Source of the DNA: Edaphobacter sp. 12200R-103 | GTDB taxonomy: Bacteria; Acidobacteriota; Terriglobia; Terriglobales; Acidobacteriaceae | Direction: 5' to 3' | DNA: 64,000 nt | Assembly: GCF_010093025.1 (NCBI RefSeq) | Contig: NZ_CP048114.1 | Span: 3,348,001 to 3,412,000, forward strand | In this document: one piece after another, positions 34,764 through 42,967 of the stretch | Position numbering within the stretch: position 1 is the first letter of the stretch | How the letters are laid out: each line of letters opens with the position of its first letter | The notes under the pieces: generated by a model | Database searches by the model: none | Told to the model about the DNA's origin: nothing | What the model saw: only the letters and a program-made list of their open reading frames with translations | Translations under genes and position numbers: made by a program

Positions 34764-35157
34764 AGGTTGGTCGATGATCGTTGCCAGGATATCAACGGCT
34801 ACAGGCCACACGAATGCGGACAATTCAAAGACATTACGACTTCCCAGCGTCTCGCTTAAGGGCACGGCTTCAGCCGTGCCGAAGAGACTTGTGTCGGATA
34901 GCGGCTTCAGCCGCTGAGGTCAGCTACCGCTTGCTGCGATAGCGCCCTCAGGGGCTGAAGCCCCTATCTTTTTCGCAGACATGTGCGGCACGGCTCAAGC
35001 CGTGCCCTTAAGCGAAGTGTGAGGAGCGCGAGTTGTTTTGTTGAGGCTGAGGCTGACTGCAAACCCGCATTTATTGTGAGACGTATTTGAGTGAGTCGCT
35101 TGGTTCAAGCCAAGCTAATATCGTGCGACTCTTATGCCGCCTACTTTCAAACGCATC
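34764..35157. other. Intergenic region with REP-like array
   Basis: About 390 bases without a gene. The REP-like array fills 34853-35014. The remaining right part is AT-richer, like the gene to its right. Confidence 0.55.
34853..35014. repeat. REP-like hairpin array with terminal inverted repeats
   Basis: A 162-bp element bounded by an 18-bp perfect inverted repeat, CGCTTAAGGGCACGGCTT at the left and its complement at the right. Inside are separate hairpins: GGCACGGCT/AGCCGTGCC, AGCGGCT/AGCCGCT and AGGGGCT/AGCCCCT. The form resembles a BIME or REP cluster or a small MITE. No transposase lies beside it. Confidence 0.8.
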
Positions 35158-35622
35158 TTACACCAAATTGGTGGTGGCAATTATTAGCCACATATAGCCC
35201 ACGACAAAACACAACAATGTGCTGTAACCAAACACTTCGTTGAGTGTGTACTGGAAAGCGGTATGTGGGAAGCCATGCAGTACGTGCTCATAAGTCAATA
35301 CTTGAGCTGCCATGAAACTCAATCCATAAATAACACTCATGGCAATCAGTATTAGCGGTGATGCATAAAACCAAGGCAAATGCCCACCTTGGCCATGCAA
35401 AGCTGAAGACCCAACAATCAGAACTATCGAACCCGTGGCAATACCGGTTATATATTCGGCAAGGCGGAGGAATTTGTTCATCAAAGGTTCGTAATCGCGT
35501 GGGTCTCCTGATGGGCCTAGCTTGTAGACGGGATGGATATTAAGTCTCCGACATATGAACCATGTGCAGACACCGATAAGCACTGATGTGATCGAACCAC
35601 TAGCGCCAGCAAACAAGTGCAT
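35158..35622 (-). CDS. AT-rich small membrane protein, unknown
   Basis: A 154-residue protein with four likely membrane segments: SITSVLIGVCTWFICRR, ITGIATGSIVLIVGSSAL, PLILIAMSVIYGLSFMAAQV and STLLCFVVGYMWLIIATT. I do not recognise it. Two sampled lines give about 37-42% GC, far below the neighbours, and codon use is unlike lpd. With the REP-like array and the helicase gene next to it, this looks like transferred DNA. Confidence 0.72.
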   Translation of the reverse strand: MHLFAGASGSITSVLIGVCTWFICRRLNIHPVYKLGPSGDPRDYEPLMNKFLRLAEYITGIATGSIVLIVGSSALHGQGGHLPWFYASPLILIAMSVIYGLSFMAAQVLTYEHVLHGFPHTAFQYTLNEVFGYSTLLCFVVGYMWLIIATTNLV

Positions 35623-35660
35623 ATATCGAGCTCCGACGTTGAATTTCTAACACCTGCACT

Positions 35661-35692
35661 AAATGAAATAAGGACCGCATACCTTGCGGTCC
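35661..35692 (-). terminator. Intrinsic terminator of lpd
   Basis: On the minus strand GGACCGCA and TGCGGTCC form an 8-bp stem, followed by TTATTTCATTT. Confidence 0.8.
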
Positions 35693-35717
35693 CCATTTGG
35701 CTTTTGCTCTCTTCCCG

Positions 35718-37139
35718 TTACACGTTGATGGCCTTACCCTCAACGCTGGCAAACGCATCGCTCAGCGACTCGGCCACCGTCGGATGAGCGTGTATCGTGA
35801 ACATCATCTCCTCCACGGTGGCTTCTAACTGGATCGCCGTCACCGCCTCAGCGATGATCTCCGTCGCGTACGGCCCGATGATGTGGACGCCCAGAATCTC
35901 GCCGTACTTCGCATCCGAGACCACCTTCACGAAGCCGTCATGCGCGTCGAGAATCGTTGCCTTGGAGTTGCCGACGAACGGGAACTTGCCGACCTTGACG
36001 TTGTAGCCCTTCTCCTTGGCCTGCGCCTCGGTCAGACCCACGCTGCCGATCTGCGGCTCGGTGTAGGTGCAGCCCGGGATGCGGTTGCGGTGGATGGGCT
36101 TGGCGTACTTGCCCGCGATGCGCGCCGCTACGACCATGCCGGCCATCATGCCGGTGTGCGCCAGCTGCGGCATGCCGCCGACGATGTCGCCGATTGCGTA
36201 GACGCCGGGCTCGGTCGTCTCCATCCACTCGTTCGTCATGATGAAGTTGCGCTCGGGCTTGATGTTCGTCTTCTCCAGTCCGATGCCCTCTGTGCGTGGT
36301 GCGCGGCCAACCGCCATCAGGACCTTTTCGGCCTCCTTCGACTGCTGCTTGCCGGTCGAATCCGTCCACGTAACCTTAGCGCCGCCCTTGGTCTTCTCGA
36401 TCTTCGTGTCCTTGATGGAGGTCTGCACCTCGATGCCGCGCTTCTTGAACTGACGCAGCAGCTCCTTCGAGACTTCCTCGTCCTCCACCGGAACGATCCG
36501 GGGCAGCACTTCGAGAATCGTCACGTCTGCGCCAAAGCTCTTGAAGATCGAGCCGAACTCCACACCCACCGCGCCCGAACCGATCACGATCAGCGACTTC
36601 GGTGCCTCGGCGATCTTCAGGATCTCGTAGTTCGTCAGGATGGTGTCGTCGGGCTTGAAGCCGGGCAGCACGCGAGCGTCAGAGCCCGTCGCGATAACGA
36701 CCTTCTTCGCCTTGATCGTCTCCTGCTTGCCGTCGGCCAGCTTAACGTCAATGGTATGAACGCCGTCCTTCGCCGGGCCGGTCAGCTTGCCGTAGCCCTT
36801 GAAGGTGGTGATCTTGTTCTTCTTCATCAGGAAGTCGAGACCCTTGGTGTGCCGCGTGATGACGTCGTCCTTGCGGGCCATGACCTGCTTCCAGTTCAGC
36901 TTCGGCTTGTCCACGCCCTCAATCCCGTAGGTGTTGGCGTGCTTCAGGTGGTCCCAGATCTCGGCTGTAAACAGCAGAGCCTTGGTCGGAATGCATCCCC
37001 ACAGCAGGCAAGTTCCACCCAGCCTGTCATTTGCATCAATCAGGGCTACTTTCAGACCATACTGCGCCGCACGGATGCCGCAGGTATAACCCGCCGGACC
37101 GCCGCCCACCACCACCACGTCAAAGATCGTATCTGCCAA
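35718..37139 (-). CDS. lpdA: Dihydrolipoyl dehydrogenase (E3)
   Basis: Reoxidises the dihydrolipoyl group of E2 with NAD+. The 473-residue flavoprotein has the FAD motif VVVGGGPAGYTCGIRAAQYG, the redox disulphide C44/C49 in GGTCLLWGCIPTK, the NAD motif IGSGAVGVEFGSIFKSFG, and the C-terminal HAHPTVAES with the catalytic His and Glu. The Leu-Trp between the cysteines is less usual than Asn-Val. It is divergent from the GMC gene, and its own terminator follows. Confidence 0.96.
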   Translation of the reverse strand: MADTIFDVVVVGGGPAGYTCGIRAAQYGLKVALIDANDRLGGTCLLWGCIPTKALLFTAEIWDHLKHANTYGIEGVDKPKLNWKQVMARKDDVITRHTKGLDFLMKKNKITTFKGYGKLTGPAKDGVHTIDVKLADGKQETIKAKKVVIATGSDARVLPGFKPDDTILTNYEILKIAEAPKSLIVIGSGAVGVEFGSIFKSFGADVTILEVLPRIVPVEDEEVSKELLRQFKKRGIEVQTSIKDTKIEKTKGGAKVTWTDSTGKQQSKEAEKVLMAVGRAPRTEGIGLEKTNIKPERNFIMTNEWMETTEPGVYAIGDIVGGMPQLAHTGMMAGMVVAARIAGKYAKPIHRNRIPGCTYTEPQIGSVGLTEAQAKEKGYNVKVGKFPFVGNSKATILDAHDGFVKVVSDAKYGEILGVHIIGPYATEIIAEAVTAIQLEATVEEMMFTIHAHPTVAESLSDAFASVEGKAINV

Positions 37140-37363
37140 AACGTTCTCCTCTTCGATTCCCCAAACATTCTAGATTACAGAGCCTGTCAAGCCCCCACGC
37201 CGGGCGAACACCGCACCACGACCGCCGCTTTTCTCAAAAAAGCCCAAAAGTTCACCTGCACCGCAATTTAGGGGTAGACAAATTGCGATTTGAGGATAAA
37301 CTTCCGTCCTGATACCGGGGCCCCGTAACAGAATCACACTCCGCCAGAAAGCAGAGCGAGATC

Positions 37364-39010
37364 ATGATCCTGAACGGCACTGCCGTCGAGAACAACACCA
37401 CCCTTCGCGCACAATATTGTGTTATCGGCTCCGGAATGGGAGGAGCCTCCGTCGCCTCCTCCCTCGCAAAGGCCGGCAAAGACGTCCTCCTGGTGGAAGC
37501 CGGAGGCAGCGAACGCTCCTCTTCGCCTCCAGTCTCGGCCGAGAGCACCGGACGGCCCTTCGGCATTCCGCTCACACGCTGCATCGAGCTTGGGGGAACC
37601 AGCAACGCCTGGCATGGCAACTCCAATCCTCTGGATGAGCAGGACTTCGCCCCCCGGCCCTGGCTCGACGTTGACGGCTGGCCGCTTACCCGGCAGGACC
37701 TCGATCCGTTCTATGAGAAGGCGGCCCTCCTGCTGGGAAATGACTCCTGCAGCGGCCTTAAGCCCAGCCTGTTGCCGCCCGCTGTTCATCGCAGTATCGG
37801 CCGCATCGACTTCAACCCCTCCATCCTGCACCCCAAGTTCCTCGAATATCGCAAGCCACCGCACCGGTGGAAGAATACCCTGCTCGAGCTCGCCCACAAC
37901 GGTCGCCTGCGCTGCCTGCTTGGGACCTGCGCTCTCGAACTTCTGCCCGACGAGCATGGATCGAGGGTGGTGCGCCTCAAGGCCGGAGCCCCCGGCCGCA
38001 CTTTCTTTCTCGAGGCCGAAACCTTCATCGTGGCCGCAGGCGCTCTGGAGACGCCCCGCCTGCTTCTCAACTCCCGCTCGCGCCACCCCGGGGGAATCGG
38101 AAACCAGCACGACCAGGTGGGCCGCTGCCTGATGGACCACCCCACCGGCCCCTTTTCCATGCTTCGCTTCCGGCGCATCCTCCGGGCCACCGCCTACTCC
38201 GACCATGCCCTGCCGGGCGGCGAGCGCTATGTCCGCGCGGCCCTTGCCCTGCAGCCCGAGCTTCAGGAGAGCCTCCAGACCTCCAATCATTACTTTATGA
38301 TCCGCCCCTGCATCGGATCGCGGCACGTCCGGGGAGACCTCCGTCTCTCTTTCCTCGCCGCCCGGTCCATCCGCGATATCAACGTCCGCCAGGTGGCCGG
38401 AATCCTCAGCTCGCCCAACCTTCTCTATCGCATCCTTATCGCACGGCTCGGTGTCCCGGCGTTCTATCGCTATGGCGAGCTGTTCTTCATGGCGGAGCAG
38501 CTTCCCAATCCCAAGAGCCGCATCACCCTTTCCCCGGAACGGAAAGACGCCTTCGGCTATCCTGTCGCCTCCATCCACTGGAACCCGACCAGCGCCGACT
38601 TCAGGAGCCTCGAGAGCTTCGTCAATACGGCTTTCACCACCGGTCTTTCCTCACGCCACCACCGTATGGCCCACCAGGGAACCATCGAGGAGTGGATCGA
38701 CAGCTTTACCTCGGCTGCGCACCATCTCGGTACGGCCCGCATGGCTGCAACGTCCACCCACGGCGTCGTTAACCCCAGCCTGCAGGTCTTCGGGGTGAAC
38801 AATCTCTATCTCTGCGACGCCTCCGTCTTCCCGACCGCGGGGAGCGCGAATCCCTCGCTCACCATCACAGCGCTCGGAATACGTCTGGCCCAGCATCTGC
38901 TTCGGGATCAGGGGATTCAGAAGAGTTCCGTCCCGAGTCAGCTTCTCCAGAATTCGTCGATTTCAGAGCGGTCAATTCCAGTTTCGCTCAACGGGGCAGG
39001 GCCCAACTGA
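37364..39010 (+). CDS. GMC family oxidoreductase
   Basis: An FAD-dependent alcohol or sugar oxidoreductase. The 548-residue protein has the dinucleotide motif YCVIGSGMGGASVASSLAKA, the second GMC motif region FIVAAGALETPRLLLNS, and the C-terminal HHLGTARM with the catalytic His, followed by NLYLCDASVFPTAGSANPSL. It has no Tat or Sec signal. The substrate is unknown; members act on glucose, choline, cholesterol or polyols. The C-terminal tail of about 40 residues is low in similarity. Confidence 0.92.
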   Translation: MILNGTAVENNTTLRAQYCVIGSGMGGASVASSLAKAGKDVLLVEAGGSERSSSPPVSAESTGRPFGIPLTRCIELGGTSNAWHGNSNPLDEQDFAPRPWLDVDGWPLTRQDLDPFYEKAALLLGNDSCSGLKPSLLPPAVHRSIGRIDFNPSILHPKFLEYRKPPHRWKNTLLELAHNGRLRCLLGTCALELLPDEHGSRVVRLKAGAPGRTFFLEAETFIVAAGALETPRLLLNSRSRHPGGIGNQHDQVGRCLMDHPTGPFSMLRFRRILRATAYSDHALPGGERYVRAALALQPELQESLQTSNHYFMIRPCIGSRHVRGDLRLSFLAARSIRDINVRQVAGILSSPNLLYRILIARLGVPAFYRYGELFFMAEQLPNPKSRITLSPERKDAFGYPVASIHWNPTSADFRSLESFVNTAFTTGLSSRHHRMAHQGTIEEWIDSFTSAAHHLGTARMAATSTHGVVNPSLQVFGVNNLYLCDASVFPTAGSANPSLTITALGIRLAQHLLRDQGIQKSSVPSQLLQNSSISERSIPVSLNGAGPN

Positions 39011-39115
39011 ATCAGGCGCTTTTTCCGGTCGGGTCCTCTGTTCTCCAGCTAGACTATCCTTGCGCTGGGCCGGCTTTACTATAGACTTTCTCGCTGGTTC
39101 ACGGAGCAGATACCG

Positions 39116-40345
39116 TTGAGCGACAAAAAGGACAGCAAAAAGAAGGTCATCGAACCCCTGCGTCCTCGGGAACCTGCACTGGCGATGACGGCCAAGGCCC
39201 GCCACTGGGAGCGAGCCTGGAAGGATCTGCGCGACTCCTCCGAACGGCTGGAAGAGCTGGCCGCCATCGTCTCCTCTTCCAACGACGCCATCATCGGCAA
39301 AGACCTTAACGGCATCGTCACCAGCTGGAACCAGGCTGCCACCCGCATCCTCGGCTACACCGCCGATGAGATGATCGGCCAGTCCATCCTCCGGCTTCTC
39401 CCCGAACATCTGCAGCCGGACGAGGCCGAGATTCTCCGCAAGATCCGCACAGGCGAGCGCATCGACCACTTCGAGACCGTGCGCCGCACCAAAAATGGCG
39501 AGCTGATCGACGTCTCACTGACCATCTCCCCGCTTCGCAACCAGCACGGAGTCATCATAGGGGCCTCGAAGATCCTGCGCGACATCTCGGCGGGCAAACG
39601 TGCTGAGCGATCGCTTCTGCAGGCCGAAAAGATGGCCGCTGCCGGAAGAATGGCAGCCACTATCGCGCACGAGATCAACAATCCGCTCGAGGCTGTCGTC
39701 AATCTGCTCTACCTGCTGCGCGACTCCGTTCACGATCCCCAGGGTGCGTCTTACCTGAAGACGGCCGAGGCCGAGCTGGCGCGCGTCTCCCACATTGCCC
39801 GCCAGACCCTCGGCTTCTATCGCGAGCATGGCTCCGCCAGAAAGACCTCGCTGGCCGAACTGGTCCGCCACATCATCGACGTGTATGAGCCCCGCTGCGC
39901 GTCCGCAGGAATCTCGCTGGAATACAGCCTGAACACCAGGCGGCAGCTTACCGTGCGCCGCGGCGAGATCATGCAGGTCGTCTCCAACATCGTCGTCAAC
40001 TCCATCCACGCCCTGCCCAAAGGAGGCTCCCTCGGGATCGCCGTCCAGGACGTCTCGGATGGCGTCACGATCTCCATCCGAGACAGCGGCGCAGGCATCG
40101 CCGCCGACAATCTCGCGCGCGTCTTTGAAGCCTTCTTTACAACCAGAGCCTCTATTGGCACCGGTATCGGACTCTTCGTCTCAAAACAGTTCGTCGAAGG
40201 CCACGGCGGAAACATCACGATCGAGAGCAGCCAGGACAAACACCGCCACGGAACACTGGTCACCGTCTTCCTGCCCGAGATCACCACCTACGAGAGGCCC
40301 AACGCGCAGGATCAAGAGCAGCGCGAGGCGAACGTGTCTTCCTGA
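39116..40345 (+). CDS. PAS-domain sensor histidine kinase
   Basis: A soluble kinase of 409 residues with no membrane segment. After a basic N-terminus comes a PAS domain (about 46-160, IVSSSNDAIIGKDLNGIV to ILRDISAGKRAE). The phospho-acceptor His185 lies in ATIAHEINNPLEAVVN, and the ATPase boxes follow: NIVVNSIHALPKGG, DSGAGI and GTGIGL. The TTG start at 39116 has GGAG nine bases ahead. No response regulator is adjacent, so it is an orphan. The nucleoside hydrolase gene follows after 16 bases, possibly co-transcribed. Confidence 0.93.
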   Translation: MSDKKDSKKKVIEPLRPREPALAMTAKARHWERAWKDLRDSSERLEELAAIVSSSNDAIIGKDLNGIVTSWNQAATRILGYTADEMIGQSILRLLPEHLQPDEAEILRKIRTGERIDHFETVRRTKNGELIDVSLTISPLRNQHGVIIGASKILRDISAGKRAERSLLQAEKMAAAGRMAATIAHEINNPLEAVVNLLYLLRDSVHDPQGASYLKTAEAELARVSHIARQTLGFYREHGSARKTSLAELVRHIIDVYEPRCASAGISLEYSLNTRRQLTVRRGEIMQVVSNIVVNSIHALPKGGSLGIAVQDVSDGVTISIRDSGAGIAADNLARVFEAFFTTRASIGTGIGLFVSKQFVEGHGGNITIESSQDKHRHGTLVTVFLPEITTYERPNAQDQEQREANVSS

Positions 40346-40361
40346 GAGCATCTTTCCCCAT

Positions 40362-41339
40362 ATGCCGACTTCACGCATCCTCGCCGCCGCTCTGCTGTTC
40401 CTCCTCGGGTTCCACAATGCGCCCGCACAGGCGCCCTCTCCCGATCGAGTCATCGTCGATACCGACATCGGCGACGACATCGATGACGCCTTCGCCGTCT
40501 CCCTCGCGCTCACCAGCCCGGAGATCTCTCTCGCCGGCATCTCGTCGTCCTGGGGGGATACCGCACTGCGCGCGCGCATGATCGACCGCATGCTCTGCGA
40601 GACCGGCCGCGACTCCATCGCGGTCAACGCCGGCGTCCCGACCCGCACGACCACCACCTTCTCGCAGGCCCCCTGGGCGCGCGCAGGCATCGCGCGGACT
40701 CACGGGGACGCCATCGCCTTTCTCCTCGACCAGATTCGCACACATCCCCACCAGCTCACCCTGCTCGCTCTCGGCCCGCTCACCAATCTTGGAGCCGCCA
40801 TCGACCGCGACCCCGCGACCTTCCGCCAGCTCCGGCGCGTCGTCCTGATGGGAGGCTCCGTCCATCGCGGCTATGGCGTTTCCAACGCGCCGCCCGAGCC
40901 CGAGTACAACATCGCACGCGATCCCGCCGCCGCGCAGAAGCTCTTCCGCTCCGGCGTTCCGATCTTCATGCTTCCGCTGGACTCCACCCAGCTCAAGTTC
41001 GACGAGGCAAAGCGTTCGCAGCTTGCCTCCGTCAGCACGCCGCTCACCGACAGCCTTGAGGTGCTGATCGCCGAGTGGAGCCGCAGCTCCCACACTCCGA
41101 CCCCGACTCTCTTCGACGTCGTTGCTGCAGCCTACGCCATCTCGCCCGAGACCTGCCCGATGACCCCGCTCCACATCGAGGTCGACGACAAGGGGATGAC
41201 CCTGCCCACCGAAGGATCGCCCAATGCCCAGGTCTGCCTCCAGCCGCACCCCGAGGCACTGTTCCACCTGCTGATGCCGCGCCTGCTCCACCAGCACATG
41301 ACCGGCAACAAGGTCTGCGTCGCGCGCTCAGTCGACTAA
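40362..41339 (+). CDS. Exported nucleoside hydrolase (IUNH family)
   Basis: Cleaves the N-glycosidic bond of nucleosides to base and ribose. The 325-residue protein begins with a Sec signal (ILAAALLFLLGFHNAPAQA). The calcium-binding motif DTDIGDDIDDAF (from D33) is intact, and LLALGPLTNLGAAI, VLMGGSVHRGYG and PEYNIARDPAAAQ also match. An exported form would salvage extracellular nucleosides. ATG 40362 is chosen because the signal peptide begins there. Confidence 0.92.
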   Translation: MPTSRILAAALLFLLGFHNAPAQAPSPDRVIVDTDIGDDIDDAFAVSLALTSPEISLAGISSSWGDTALRARMIDRMLCETGRDSIAVNAGVPTRTTTTFSQAPWARAGIARTHGDAIAFLLDQIRTHPHQLTLLALGPLTNLGAAIDRDPATFRQLRRVVLMGGSVHRGYGVSNAPPEPEYNIARDPAAAQKLFRSGVPIFMLPLDSTQLKFDEAKRSQLASVSTPLTDSLEVLIAEWSRSSHTPTPTLFDVVAAAYAISPETCPMTPLHIEVDDKGMTLPTEGSPNAQVCLQPHPEALFHLLMPRLLHQHMTGNKVCVARSVD

Positions 41340-41400
41340 CGCTGAGCGCTAGTGCATGAAGCAGGGGCCCCGCTGATCGTTCTAGCAAATTTCAATGGTG

Positions 41401-41440
41401 CCATCCTGAGCGCAGCGCAGCGAAGTCGAAGGATCTGCGG
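41401..41440 (+). repeat. Family A hairpin repeat
   Basis: CATCCTGAGCGCAGCGCAGC, then GAAGTCGAAGGATCTGCGG. This is the short-loop form of the family. Confidence 0.85.
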
Positions 41441-41490
41441 TCCTCTTACAGCTCTCCAAATTCTTCCGAGCGTATCAACGCAGATGCACG

Positions 41491-41554
41491 ATAGCCACAC
41501 ATCCGGGTGCCCCATCTTCGACCGCACAGCGGGCTAAGGTGGGTTTTGCAGGAT
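41491..41554 (+). repeat. Family B hairpin repeat
   Basis: Includes the flank AGCCACACATCC, then GGGTGCCCCATCTTCG, and GGCTAAGGTGGGTTTTGCAG. The first plus-strand copy after the skew change. Confidence 0.85.
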
Positions 41555-41589
41555 CTCCACCAACAGTCCAGCTCCACTCCCTGACGCGC

Positions 41590-42473
41590 TTACCCCTTCG
41601 CCATCTCCTCCAGCAGCGCCACCGCCATCGCGTTCGCCGGTGTAGGAATGCCATGCGCGCGGCCCTTGCGCACAATCGCTCCATTGCGCGCTGCCGTCTC
41701 CATCGGGCGGCCCGCCAGCCGGTCCGCGTGCAGCGAGTTGATCGAGTCGGGATTTCCCCTGCGGCACGCCGCCAGCACCTCTTCCGCGAACCCGTCCGGC
41801 AGCTCAGCTCCCTCGGCTCTCCCCACGGCAATGCACTCGCGCAGCATCTCCAGCGCGACCTCGCCGATGGCCTCCTCGCGGAAACCCCCGCGGGCTTCAG
41901 CAGCAGCGCAGGCAATGCTCCCACGGCGTTGGAGCACAGCTTCTTCCATGCCACGGTCGTCCAGTCCTCAACGGCGGCTGCGTCCACCTCGGCGCCTGCG
42001 AACAGCTCTACAAACTCCCGTCCCAGCAGGGATTCCGGAACCCGCAGACTCATCGGACCGCGCTGCAGAATACGGTCGCCTTCGGCGGAGGTGCTTCGCT
42101 CCGCCGGGCAGTCCACAATCACCGGAACGATCCTCTCCTTCGCGATGTACGGCGCAAACCGTTCGCGATGCTCCACGCCGTTCTGCAGGACCGCCACCGG
42201 AGCACCCGCCGCACATAGACCATCCAGCCATCGCGCCGAAGCCTCGGCATCGTACGTCTTGGTCGCAATCAGCACCCAGTCGACCGGCTTTGCCTGCTGC
42301 GGATCAAGCAGAATCTCCGCCTCGATCCTCCGGCTGCCCGCGGCCGCTTCCACCACAATCTGCCGCGGCCACCTGCGCAGACACAGCACAAGCTGATGCC
42401 TCCCCACCGCCTGCAGCAAAGAAGCCACCACCCCACCGATCGCACCCGCACCCACAATCGCAATTCGCGCCAT
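41590..42473 (-). pseudogene. panE: 2-dehydropantoate 2-reductase family gene with frameshift
   Basis: NADPH-dependent ketopantoate reductase family, in the pantothenate route or a related reduction. The first frame (42473 to about 41890) has the motif IAIVGAGAIGGVVASLLQAVG and VLIATKTYDAEA. The C-terminal domain continues only in another frame (REEAIGEVALEMLRE, NSLHADRLAGRPMETAARNG) to the stop at 41590. The switch lies at a run of five C (plus strand, 41885-41889); one more G on the coding strand would restore LLLKPAGGFREEA. It may be a sequencing slip, a pseudogene, phase variation or frameshifting. No strong ribosome site is seen. Confidence 0.8.
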
Positions 42474-42527
42474 GCCAGTGATTCTAGAATCCCCGGCGTC
42501 GACACACATCGCTCCTCACGAACAAAA

Positions 42528-42555
42528 GGGTGCCCCGCCTTCGCGAAGCTAAGGG
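42528..42555 (+). repeat. Partial family B repeat
   Basis: GGGTGCCCCGCCTTCGCGAA, then GCTAAGGG. The right arm is cut short. Confidence 0.65.
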
Positions 42556-42576
42556 ATCGTGGCTGAACCGACAAAC

Positions 42577-42637
42577 CGCAGATCCTTCGACTACGCTTCT
42601 CGCGATGAGGCCGCGAGAAGCTTCGCTCAGGATGACA
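42577..42637 (-). repeat. Family A hairpin repeat with long inner stem
   Basis: CGCAGATCCTTCGACTAC, inner arms GCTTCTCGCG and CGCGAGAAGC, then TTCGCTCAGGATGACAC. Confidence 0.85.
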
Positions 42638-42645
42638 CTTCATTG

Positions 42646-42763
42646 GGGGTGTCGGGTGTCGGGTGTCGGGTGTCGGGTGCTGGGTGCTGGGTGCTGGCTG
42701 CGGGTGTCGGGTGCTGGGTGCTGGGTGCTGGGTGCGGGTGTCGGGTGTCGGGTGCTGGGTGCC
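42646..42763 (+). repeat. 7-bp tandem repeat array
   Basis: About 16 units of GGGTGTC or GGGTGCT in blocks, with a few shortened units (GGCTGC, GGGTGC). It runs directly into the GGGTGCC start of the next family B copy. Confidence 0.92.
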
Positions 42764-42799
42764 CCACATCTCGATGCTGAGATGTGGGTTTGCAGGATG
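42757..42799 (+). repeat. Family B repeat with a replaced stem
   Basis: GGGTGCC, then CCCACATCTC-GATGCT-GAGATGTGGG, then TTTGCAGGATG. The 10-bp stem is perfect but differs in sequence from other copies. Confidence 0.85.
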
Positions 42800-42819
42800 A
42801 ATTCACCACCTGGGAAGTG

Positions 42820-42891
42820 TCATGCCGACCGAAGACGCAAAGTGCCGCAGCGGAGGAACCTGCCCTGAGCGAAGTCGAATGGGATCTGTTT
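42820..42891 (+). repeat. Diverged family A repeat
   Basis: GTCATGCCGACCGAAG, then CCTGCCCTGAGCGAAGTCGA and GGGATCTG. It shares the CCTGCCCTGAGC block with the copy at 58641. Confidence 0.6.
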
Positions 42892-42967
42892 CTTCACCCG
42901 GCTCACCAACCGCTTCCGCACCCCAGCCCGCCGCACCGGCAAAACACCCAACGAGTCAACAAAGCCC

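Larger units (their letters stand above)
42474..42967. other. Repeat-dense intergenic region
   Basis: About 490 bases between panE and hemB with no gene. It packs a partial B copy, an A copy, a 7-mer tandem array, a full B copy and an A-like tail (42820-42891). Confidence 0.7.

Noticed and set aside
34764..34865. GTG start for the DUF2075 gene at 34865
   Set aside because: It lies inside the hairpin repeat and lacks a ribosome site. The family N-terminus begins at 34763.
36800..37271. Plus-strand frame opposite lpd
   Set aside because: Antisense shadow of a clear dihydrolipoyl dehydrogenase gene.
42646..42763. CRISPR array
   Set aside because: Units are 7 bases with no spacers, and no cas genes are present.
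42530..42868. Small Gly/Val/Cys-rich open frames over the minisatellite
   Set aside because: They only translate the 7-mer array and flanking repeats in several frames.
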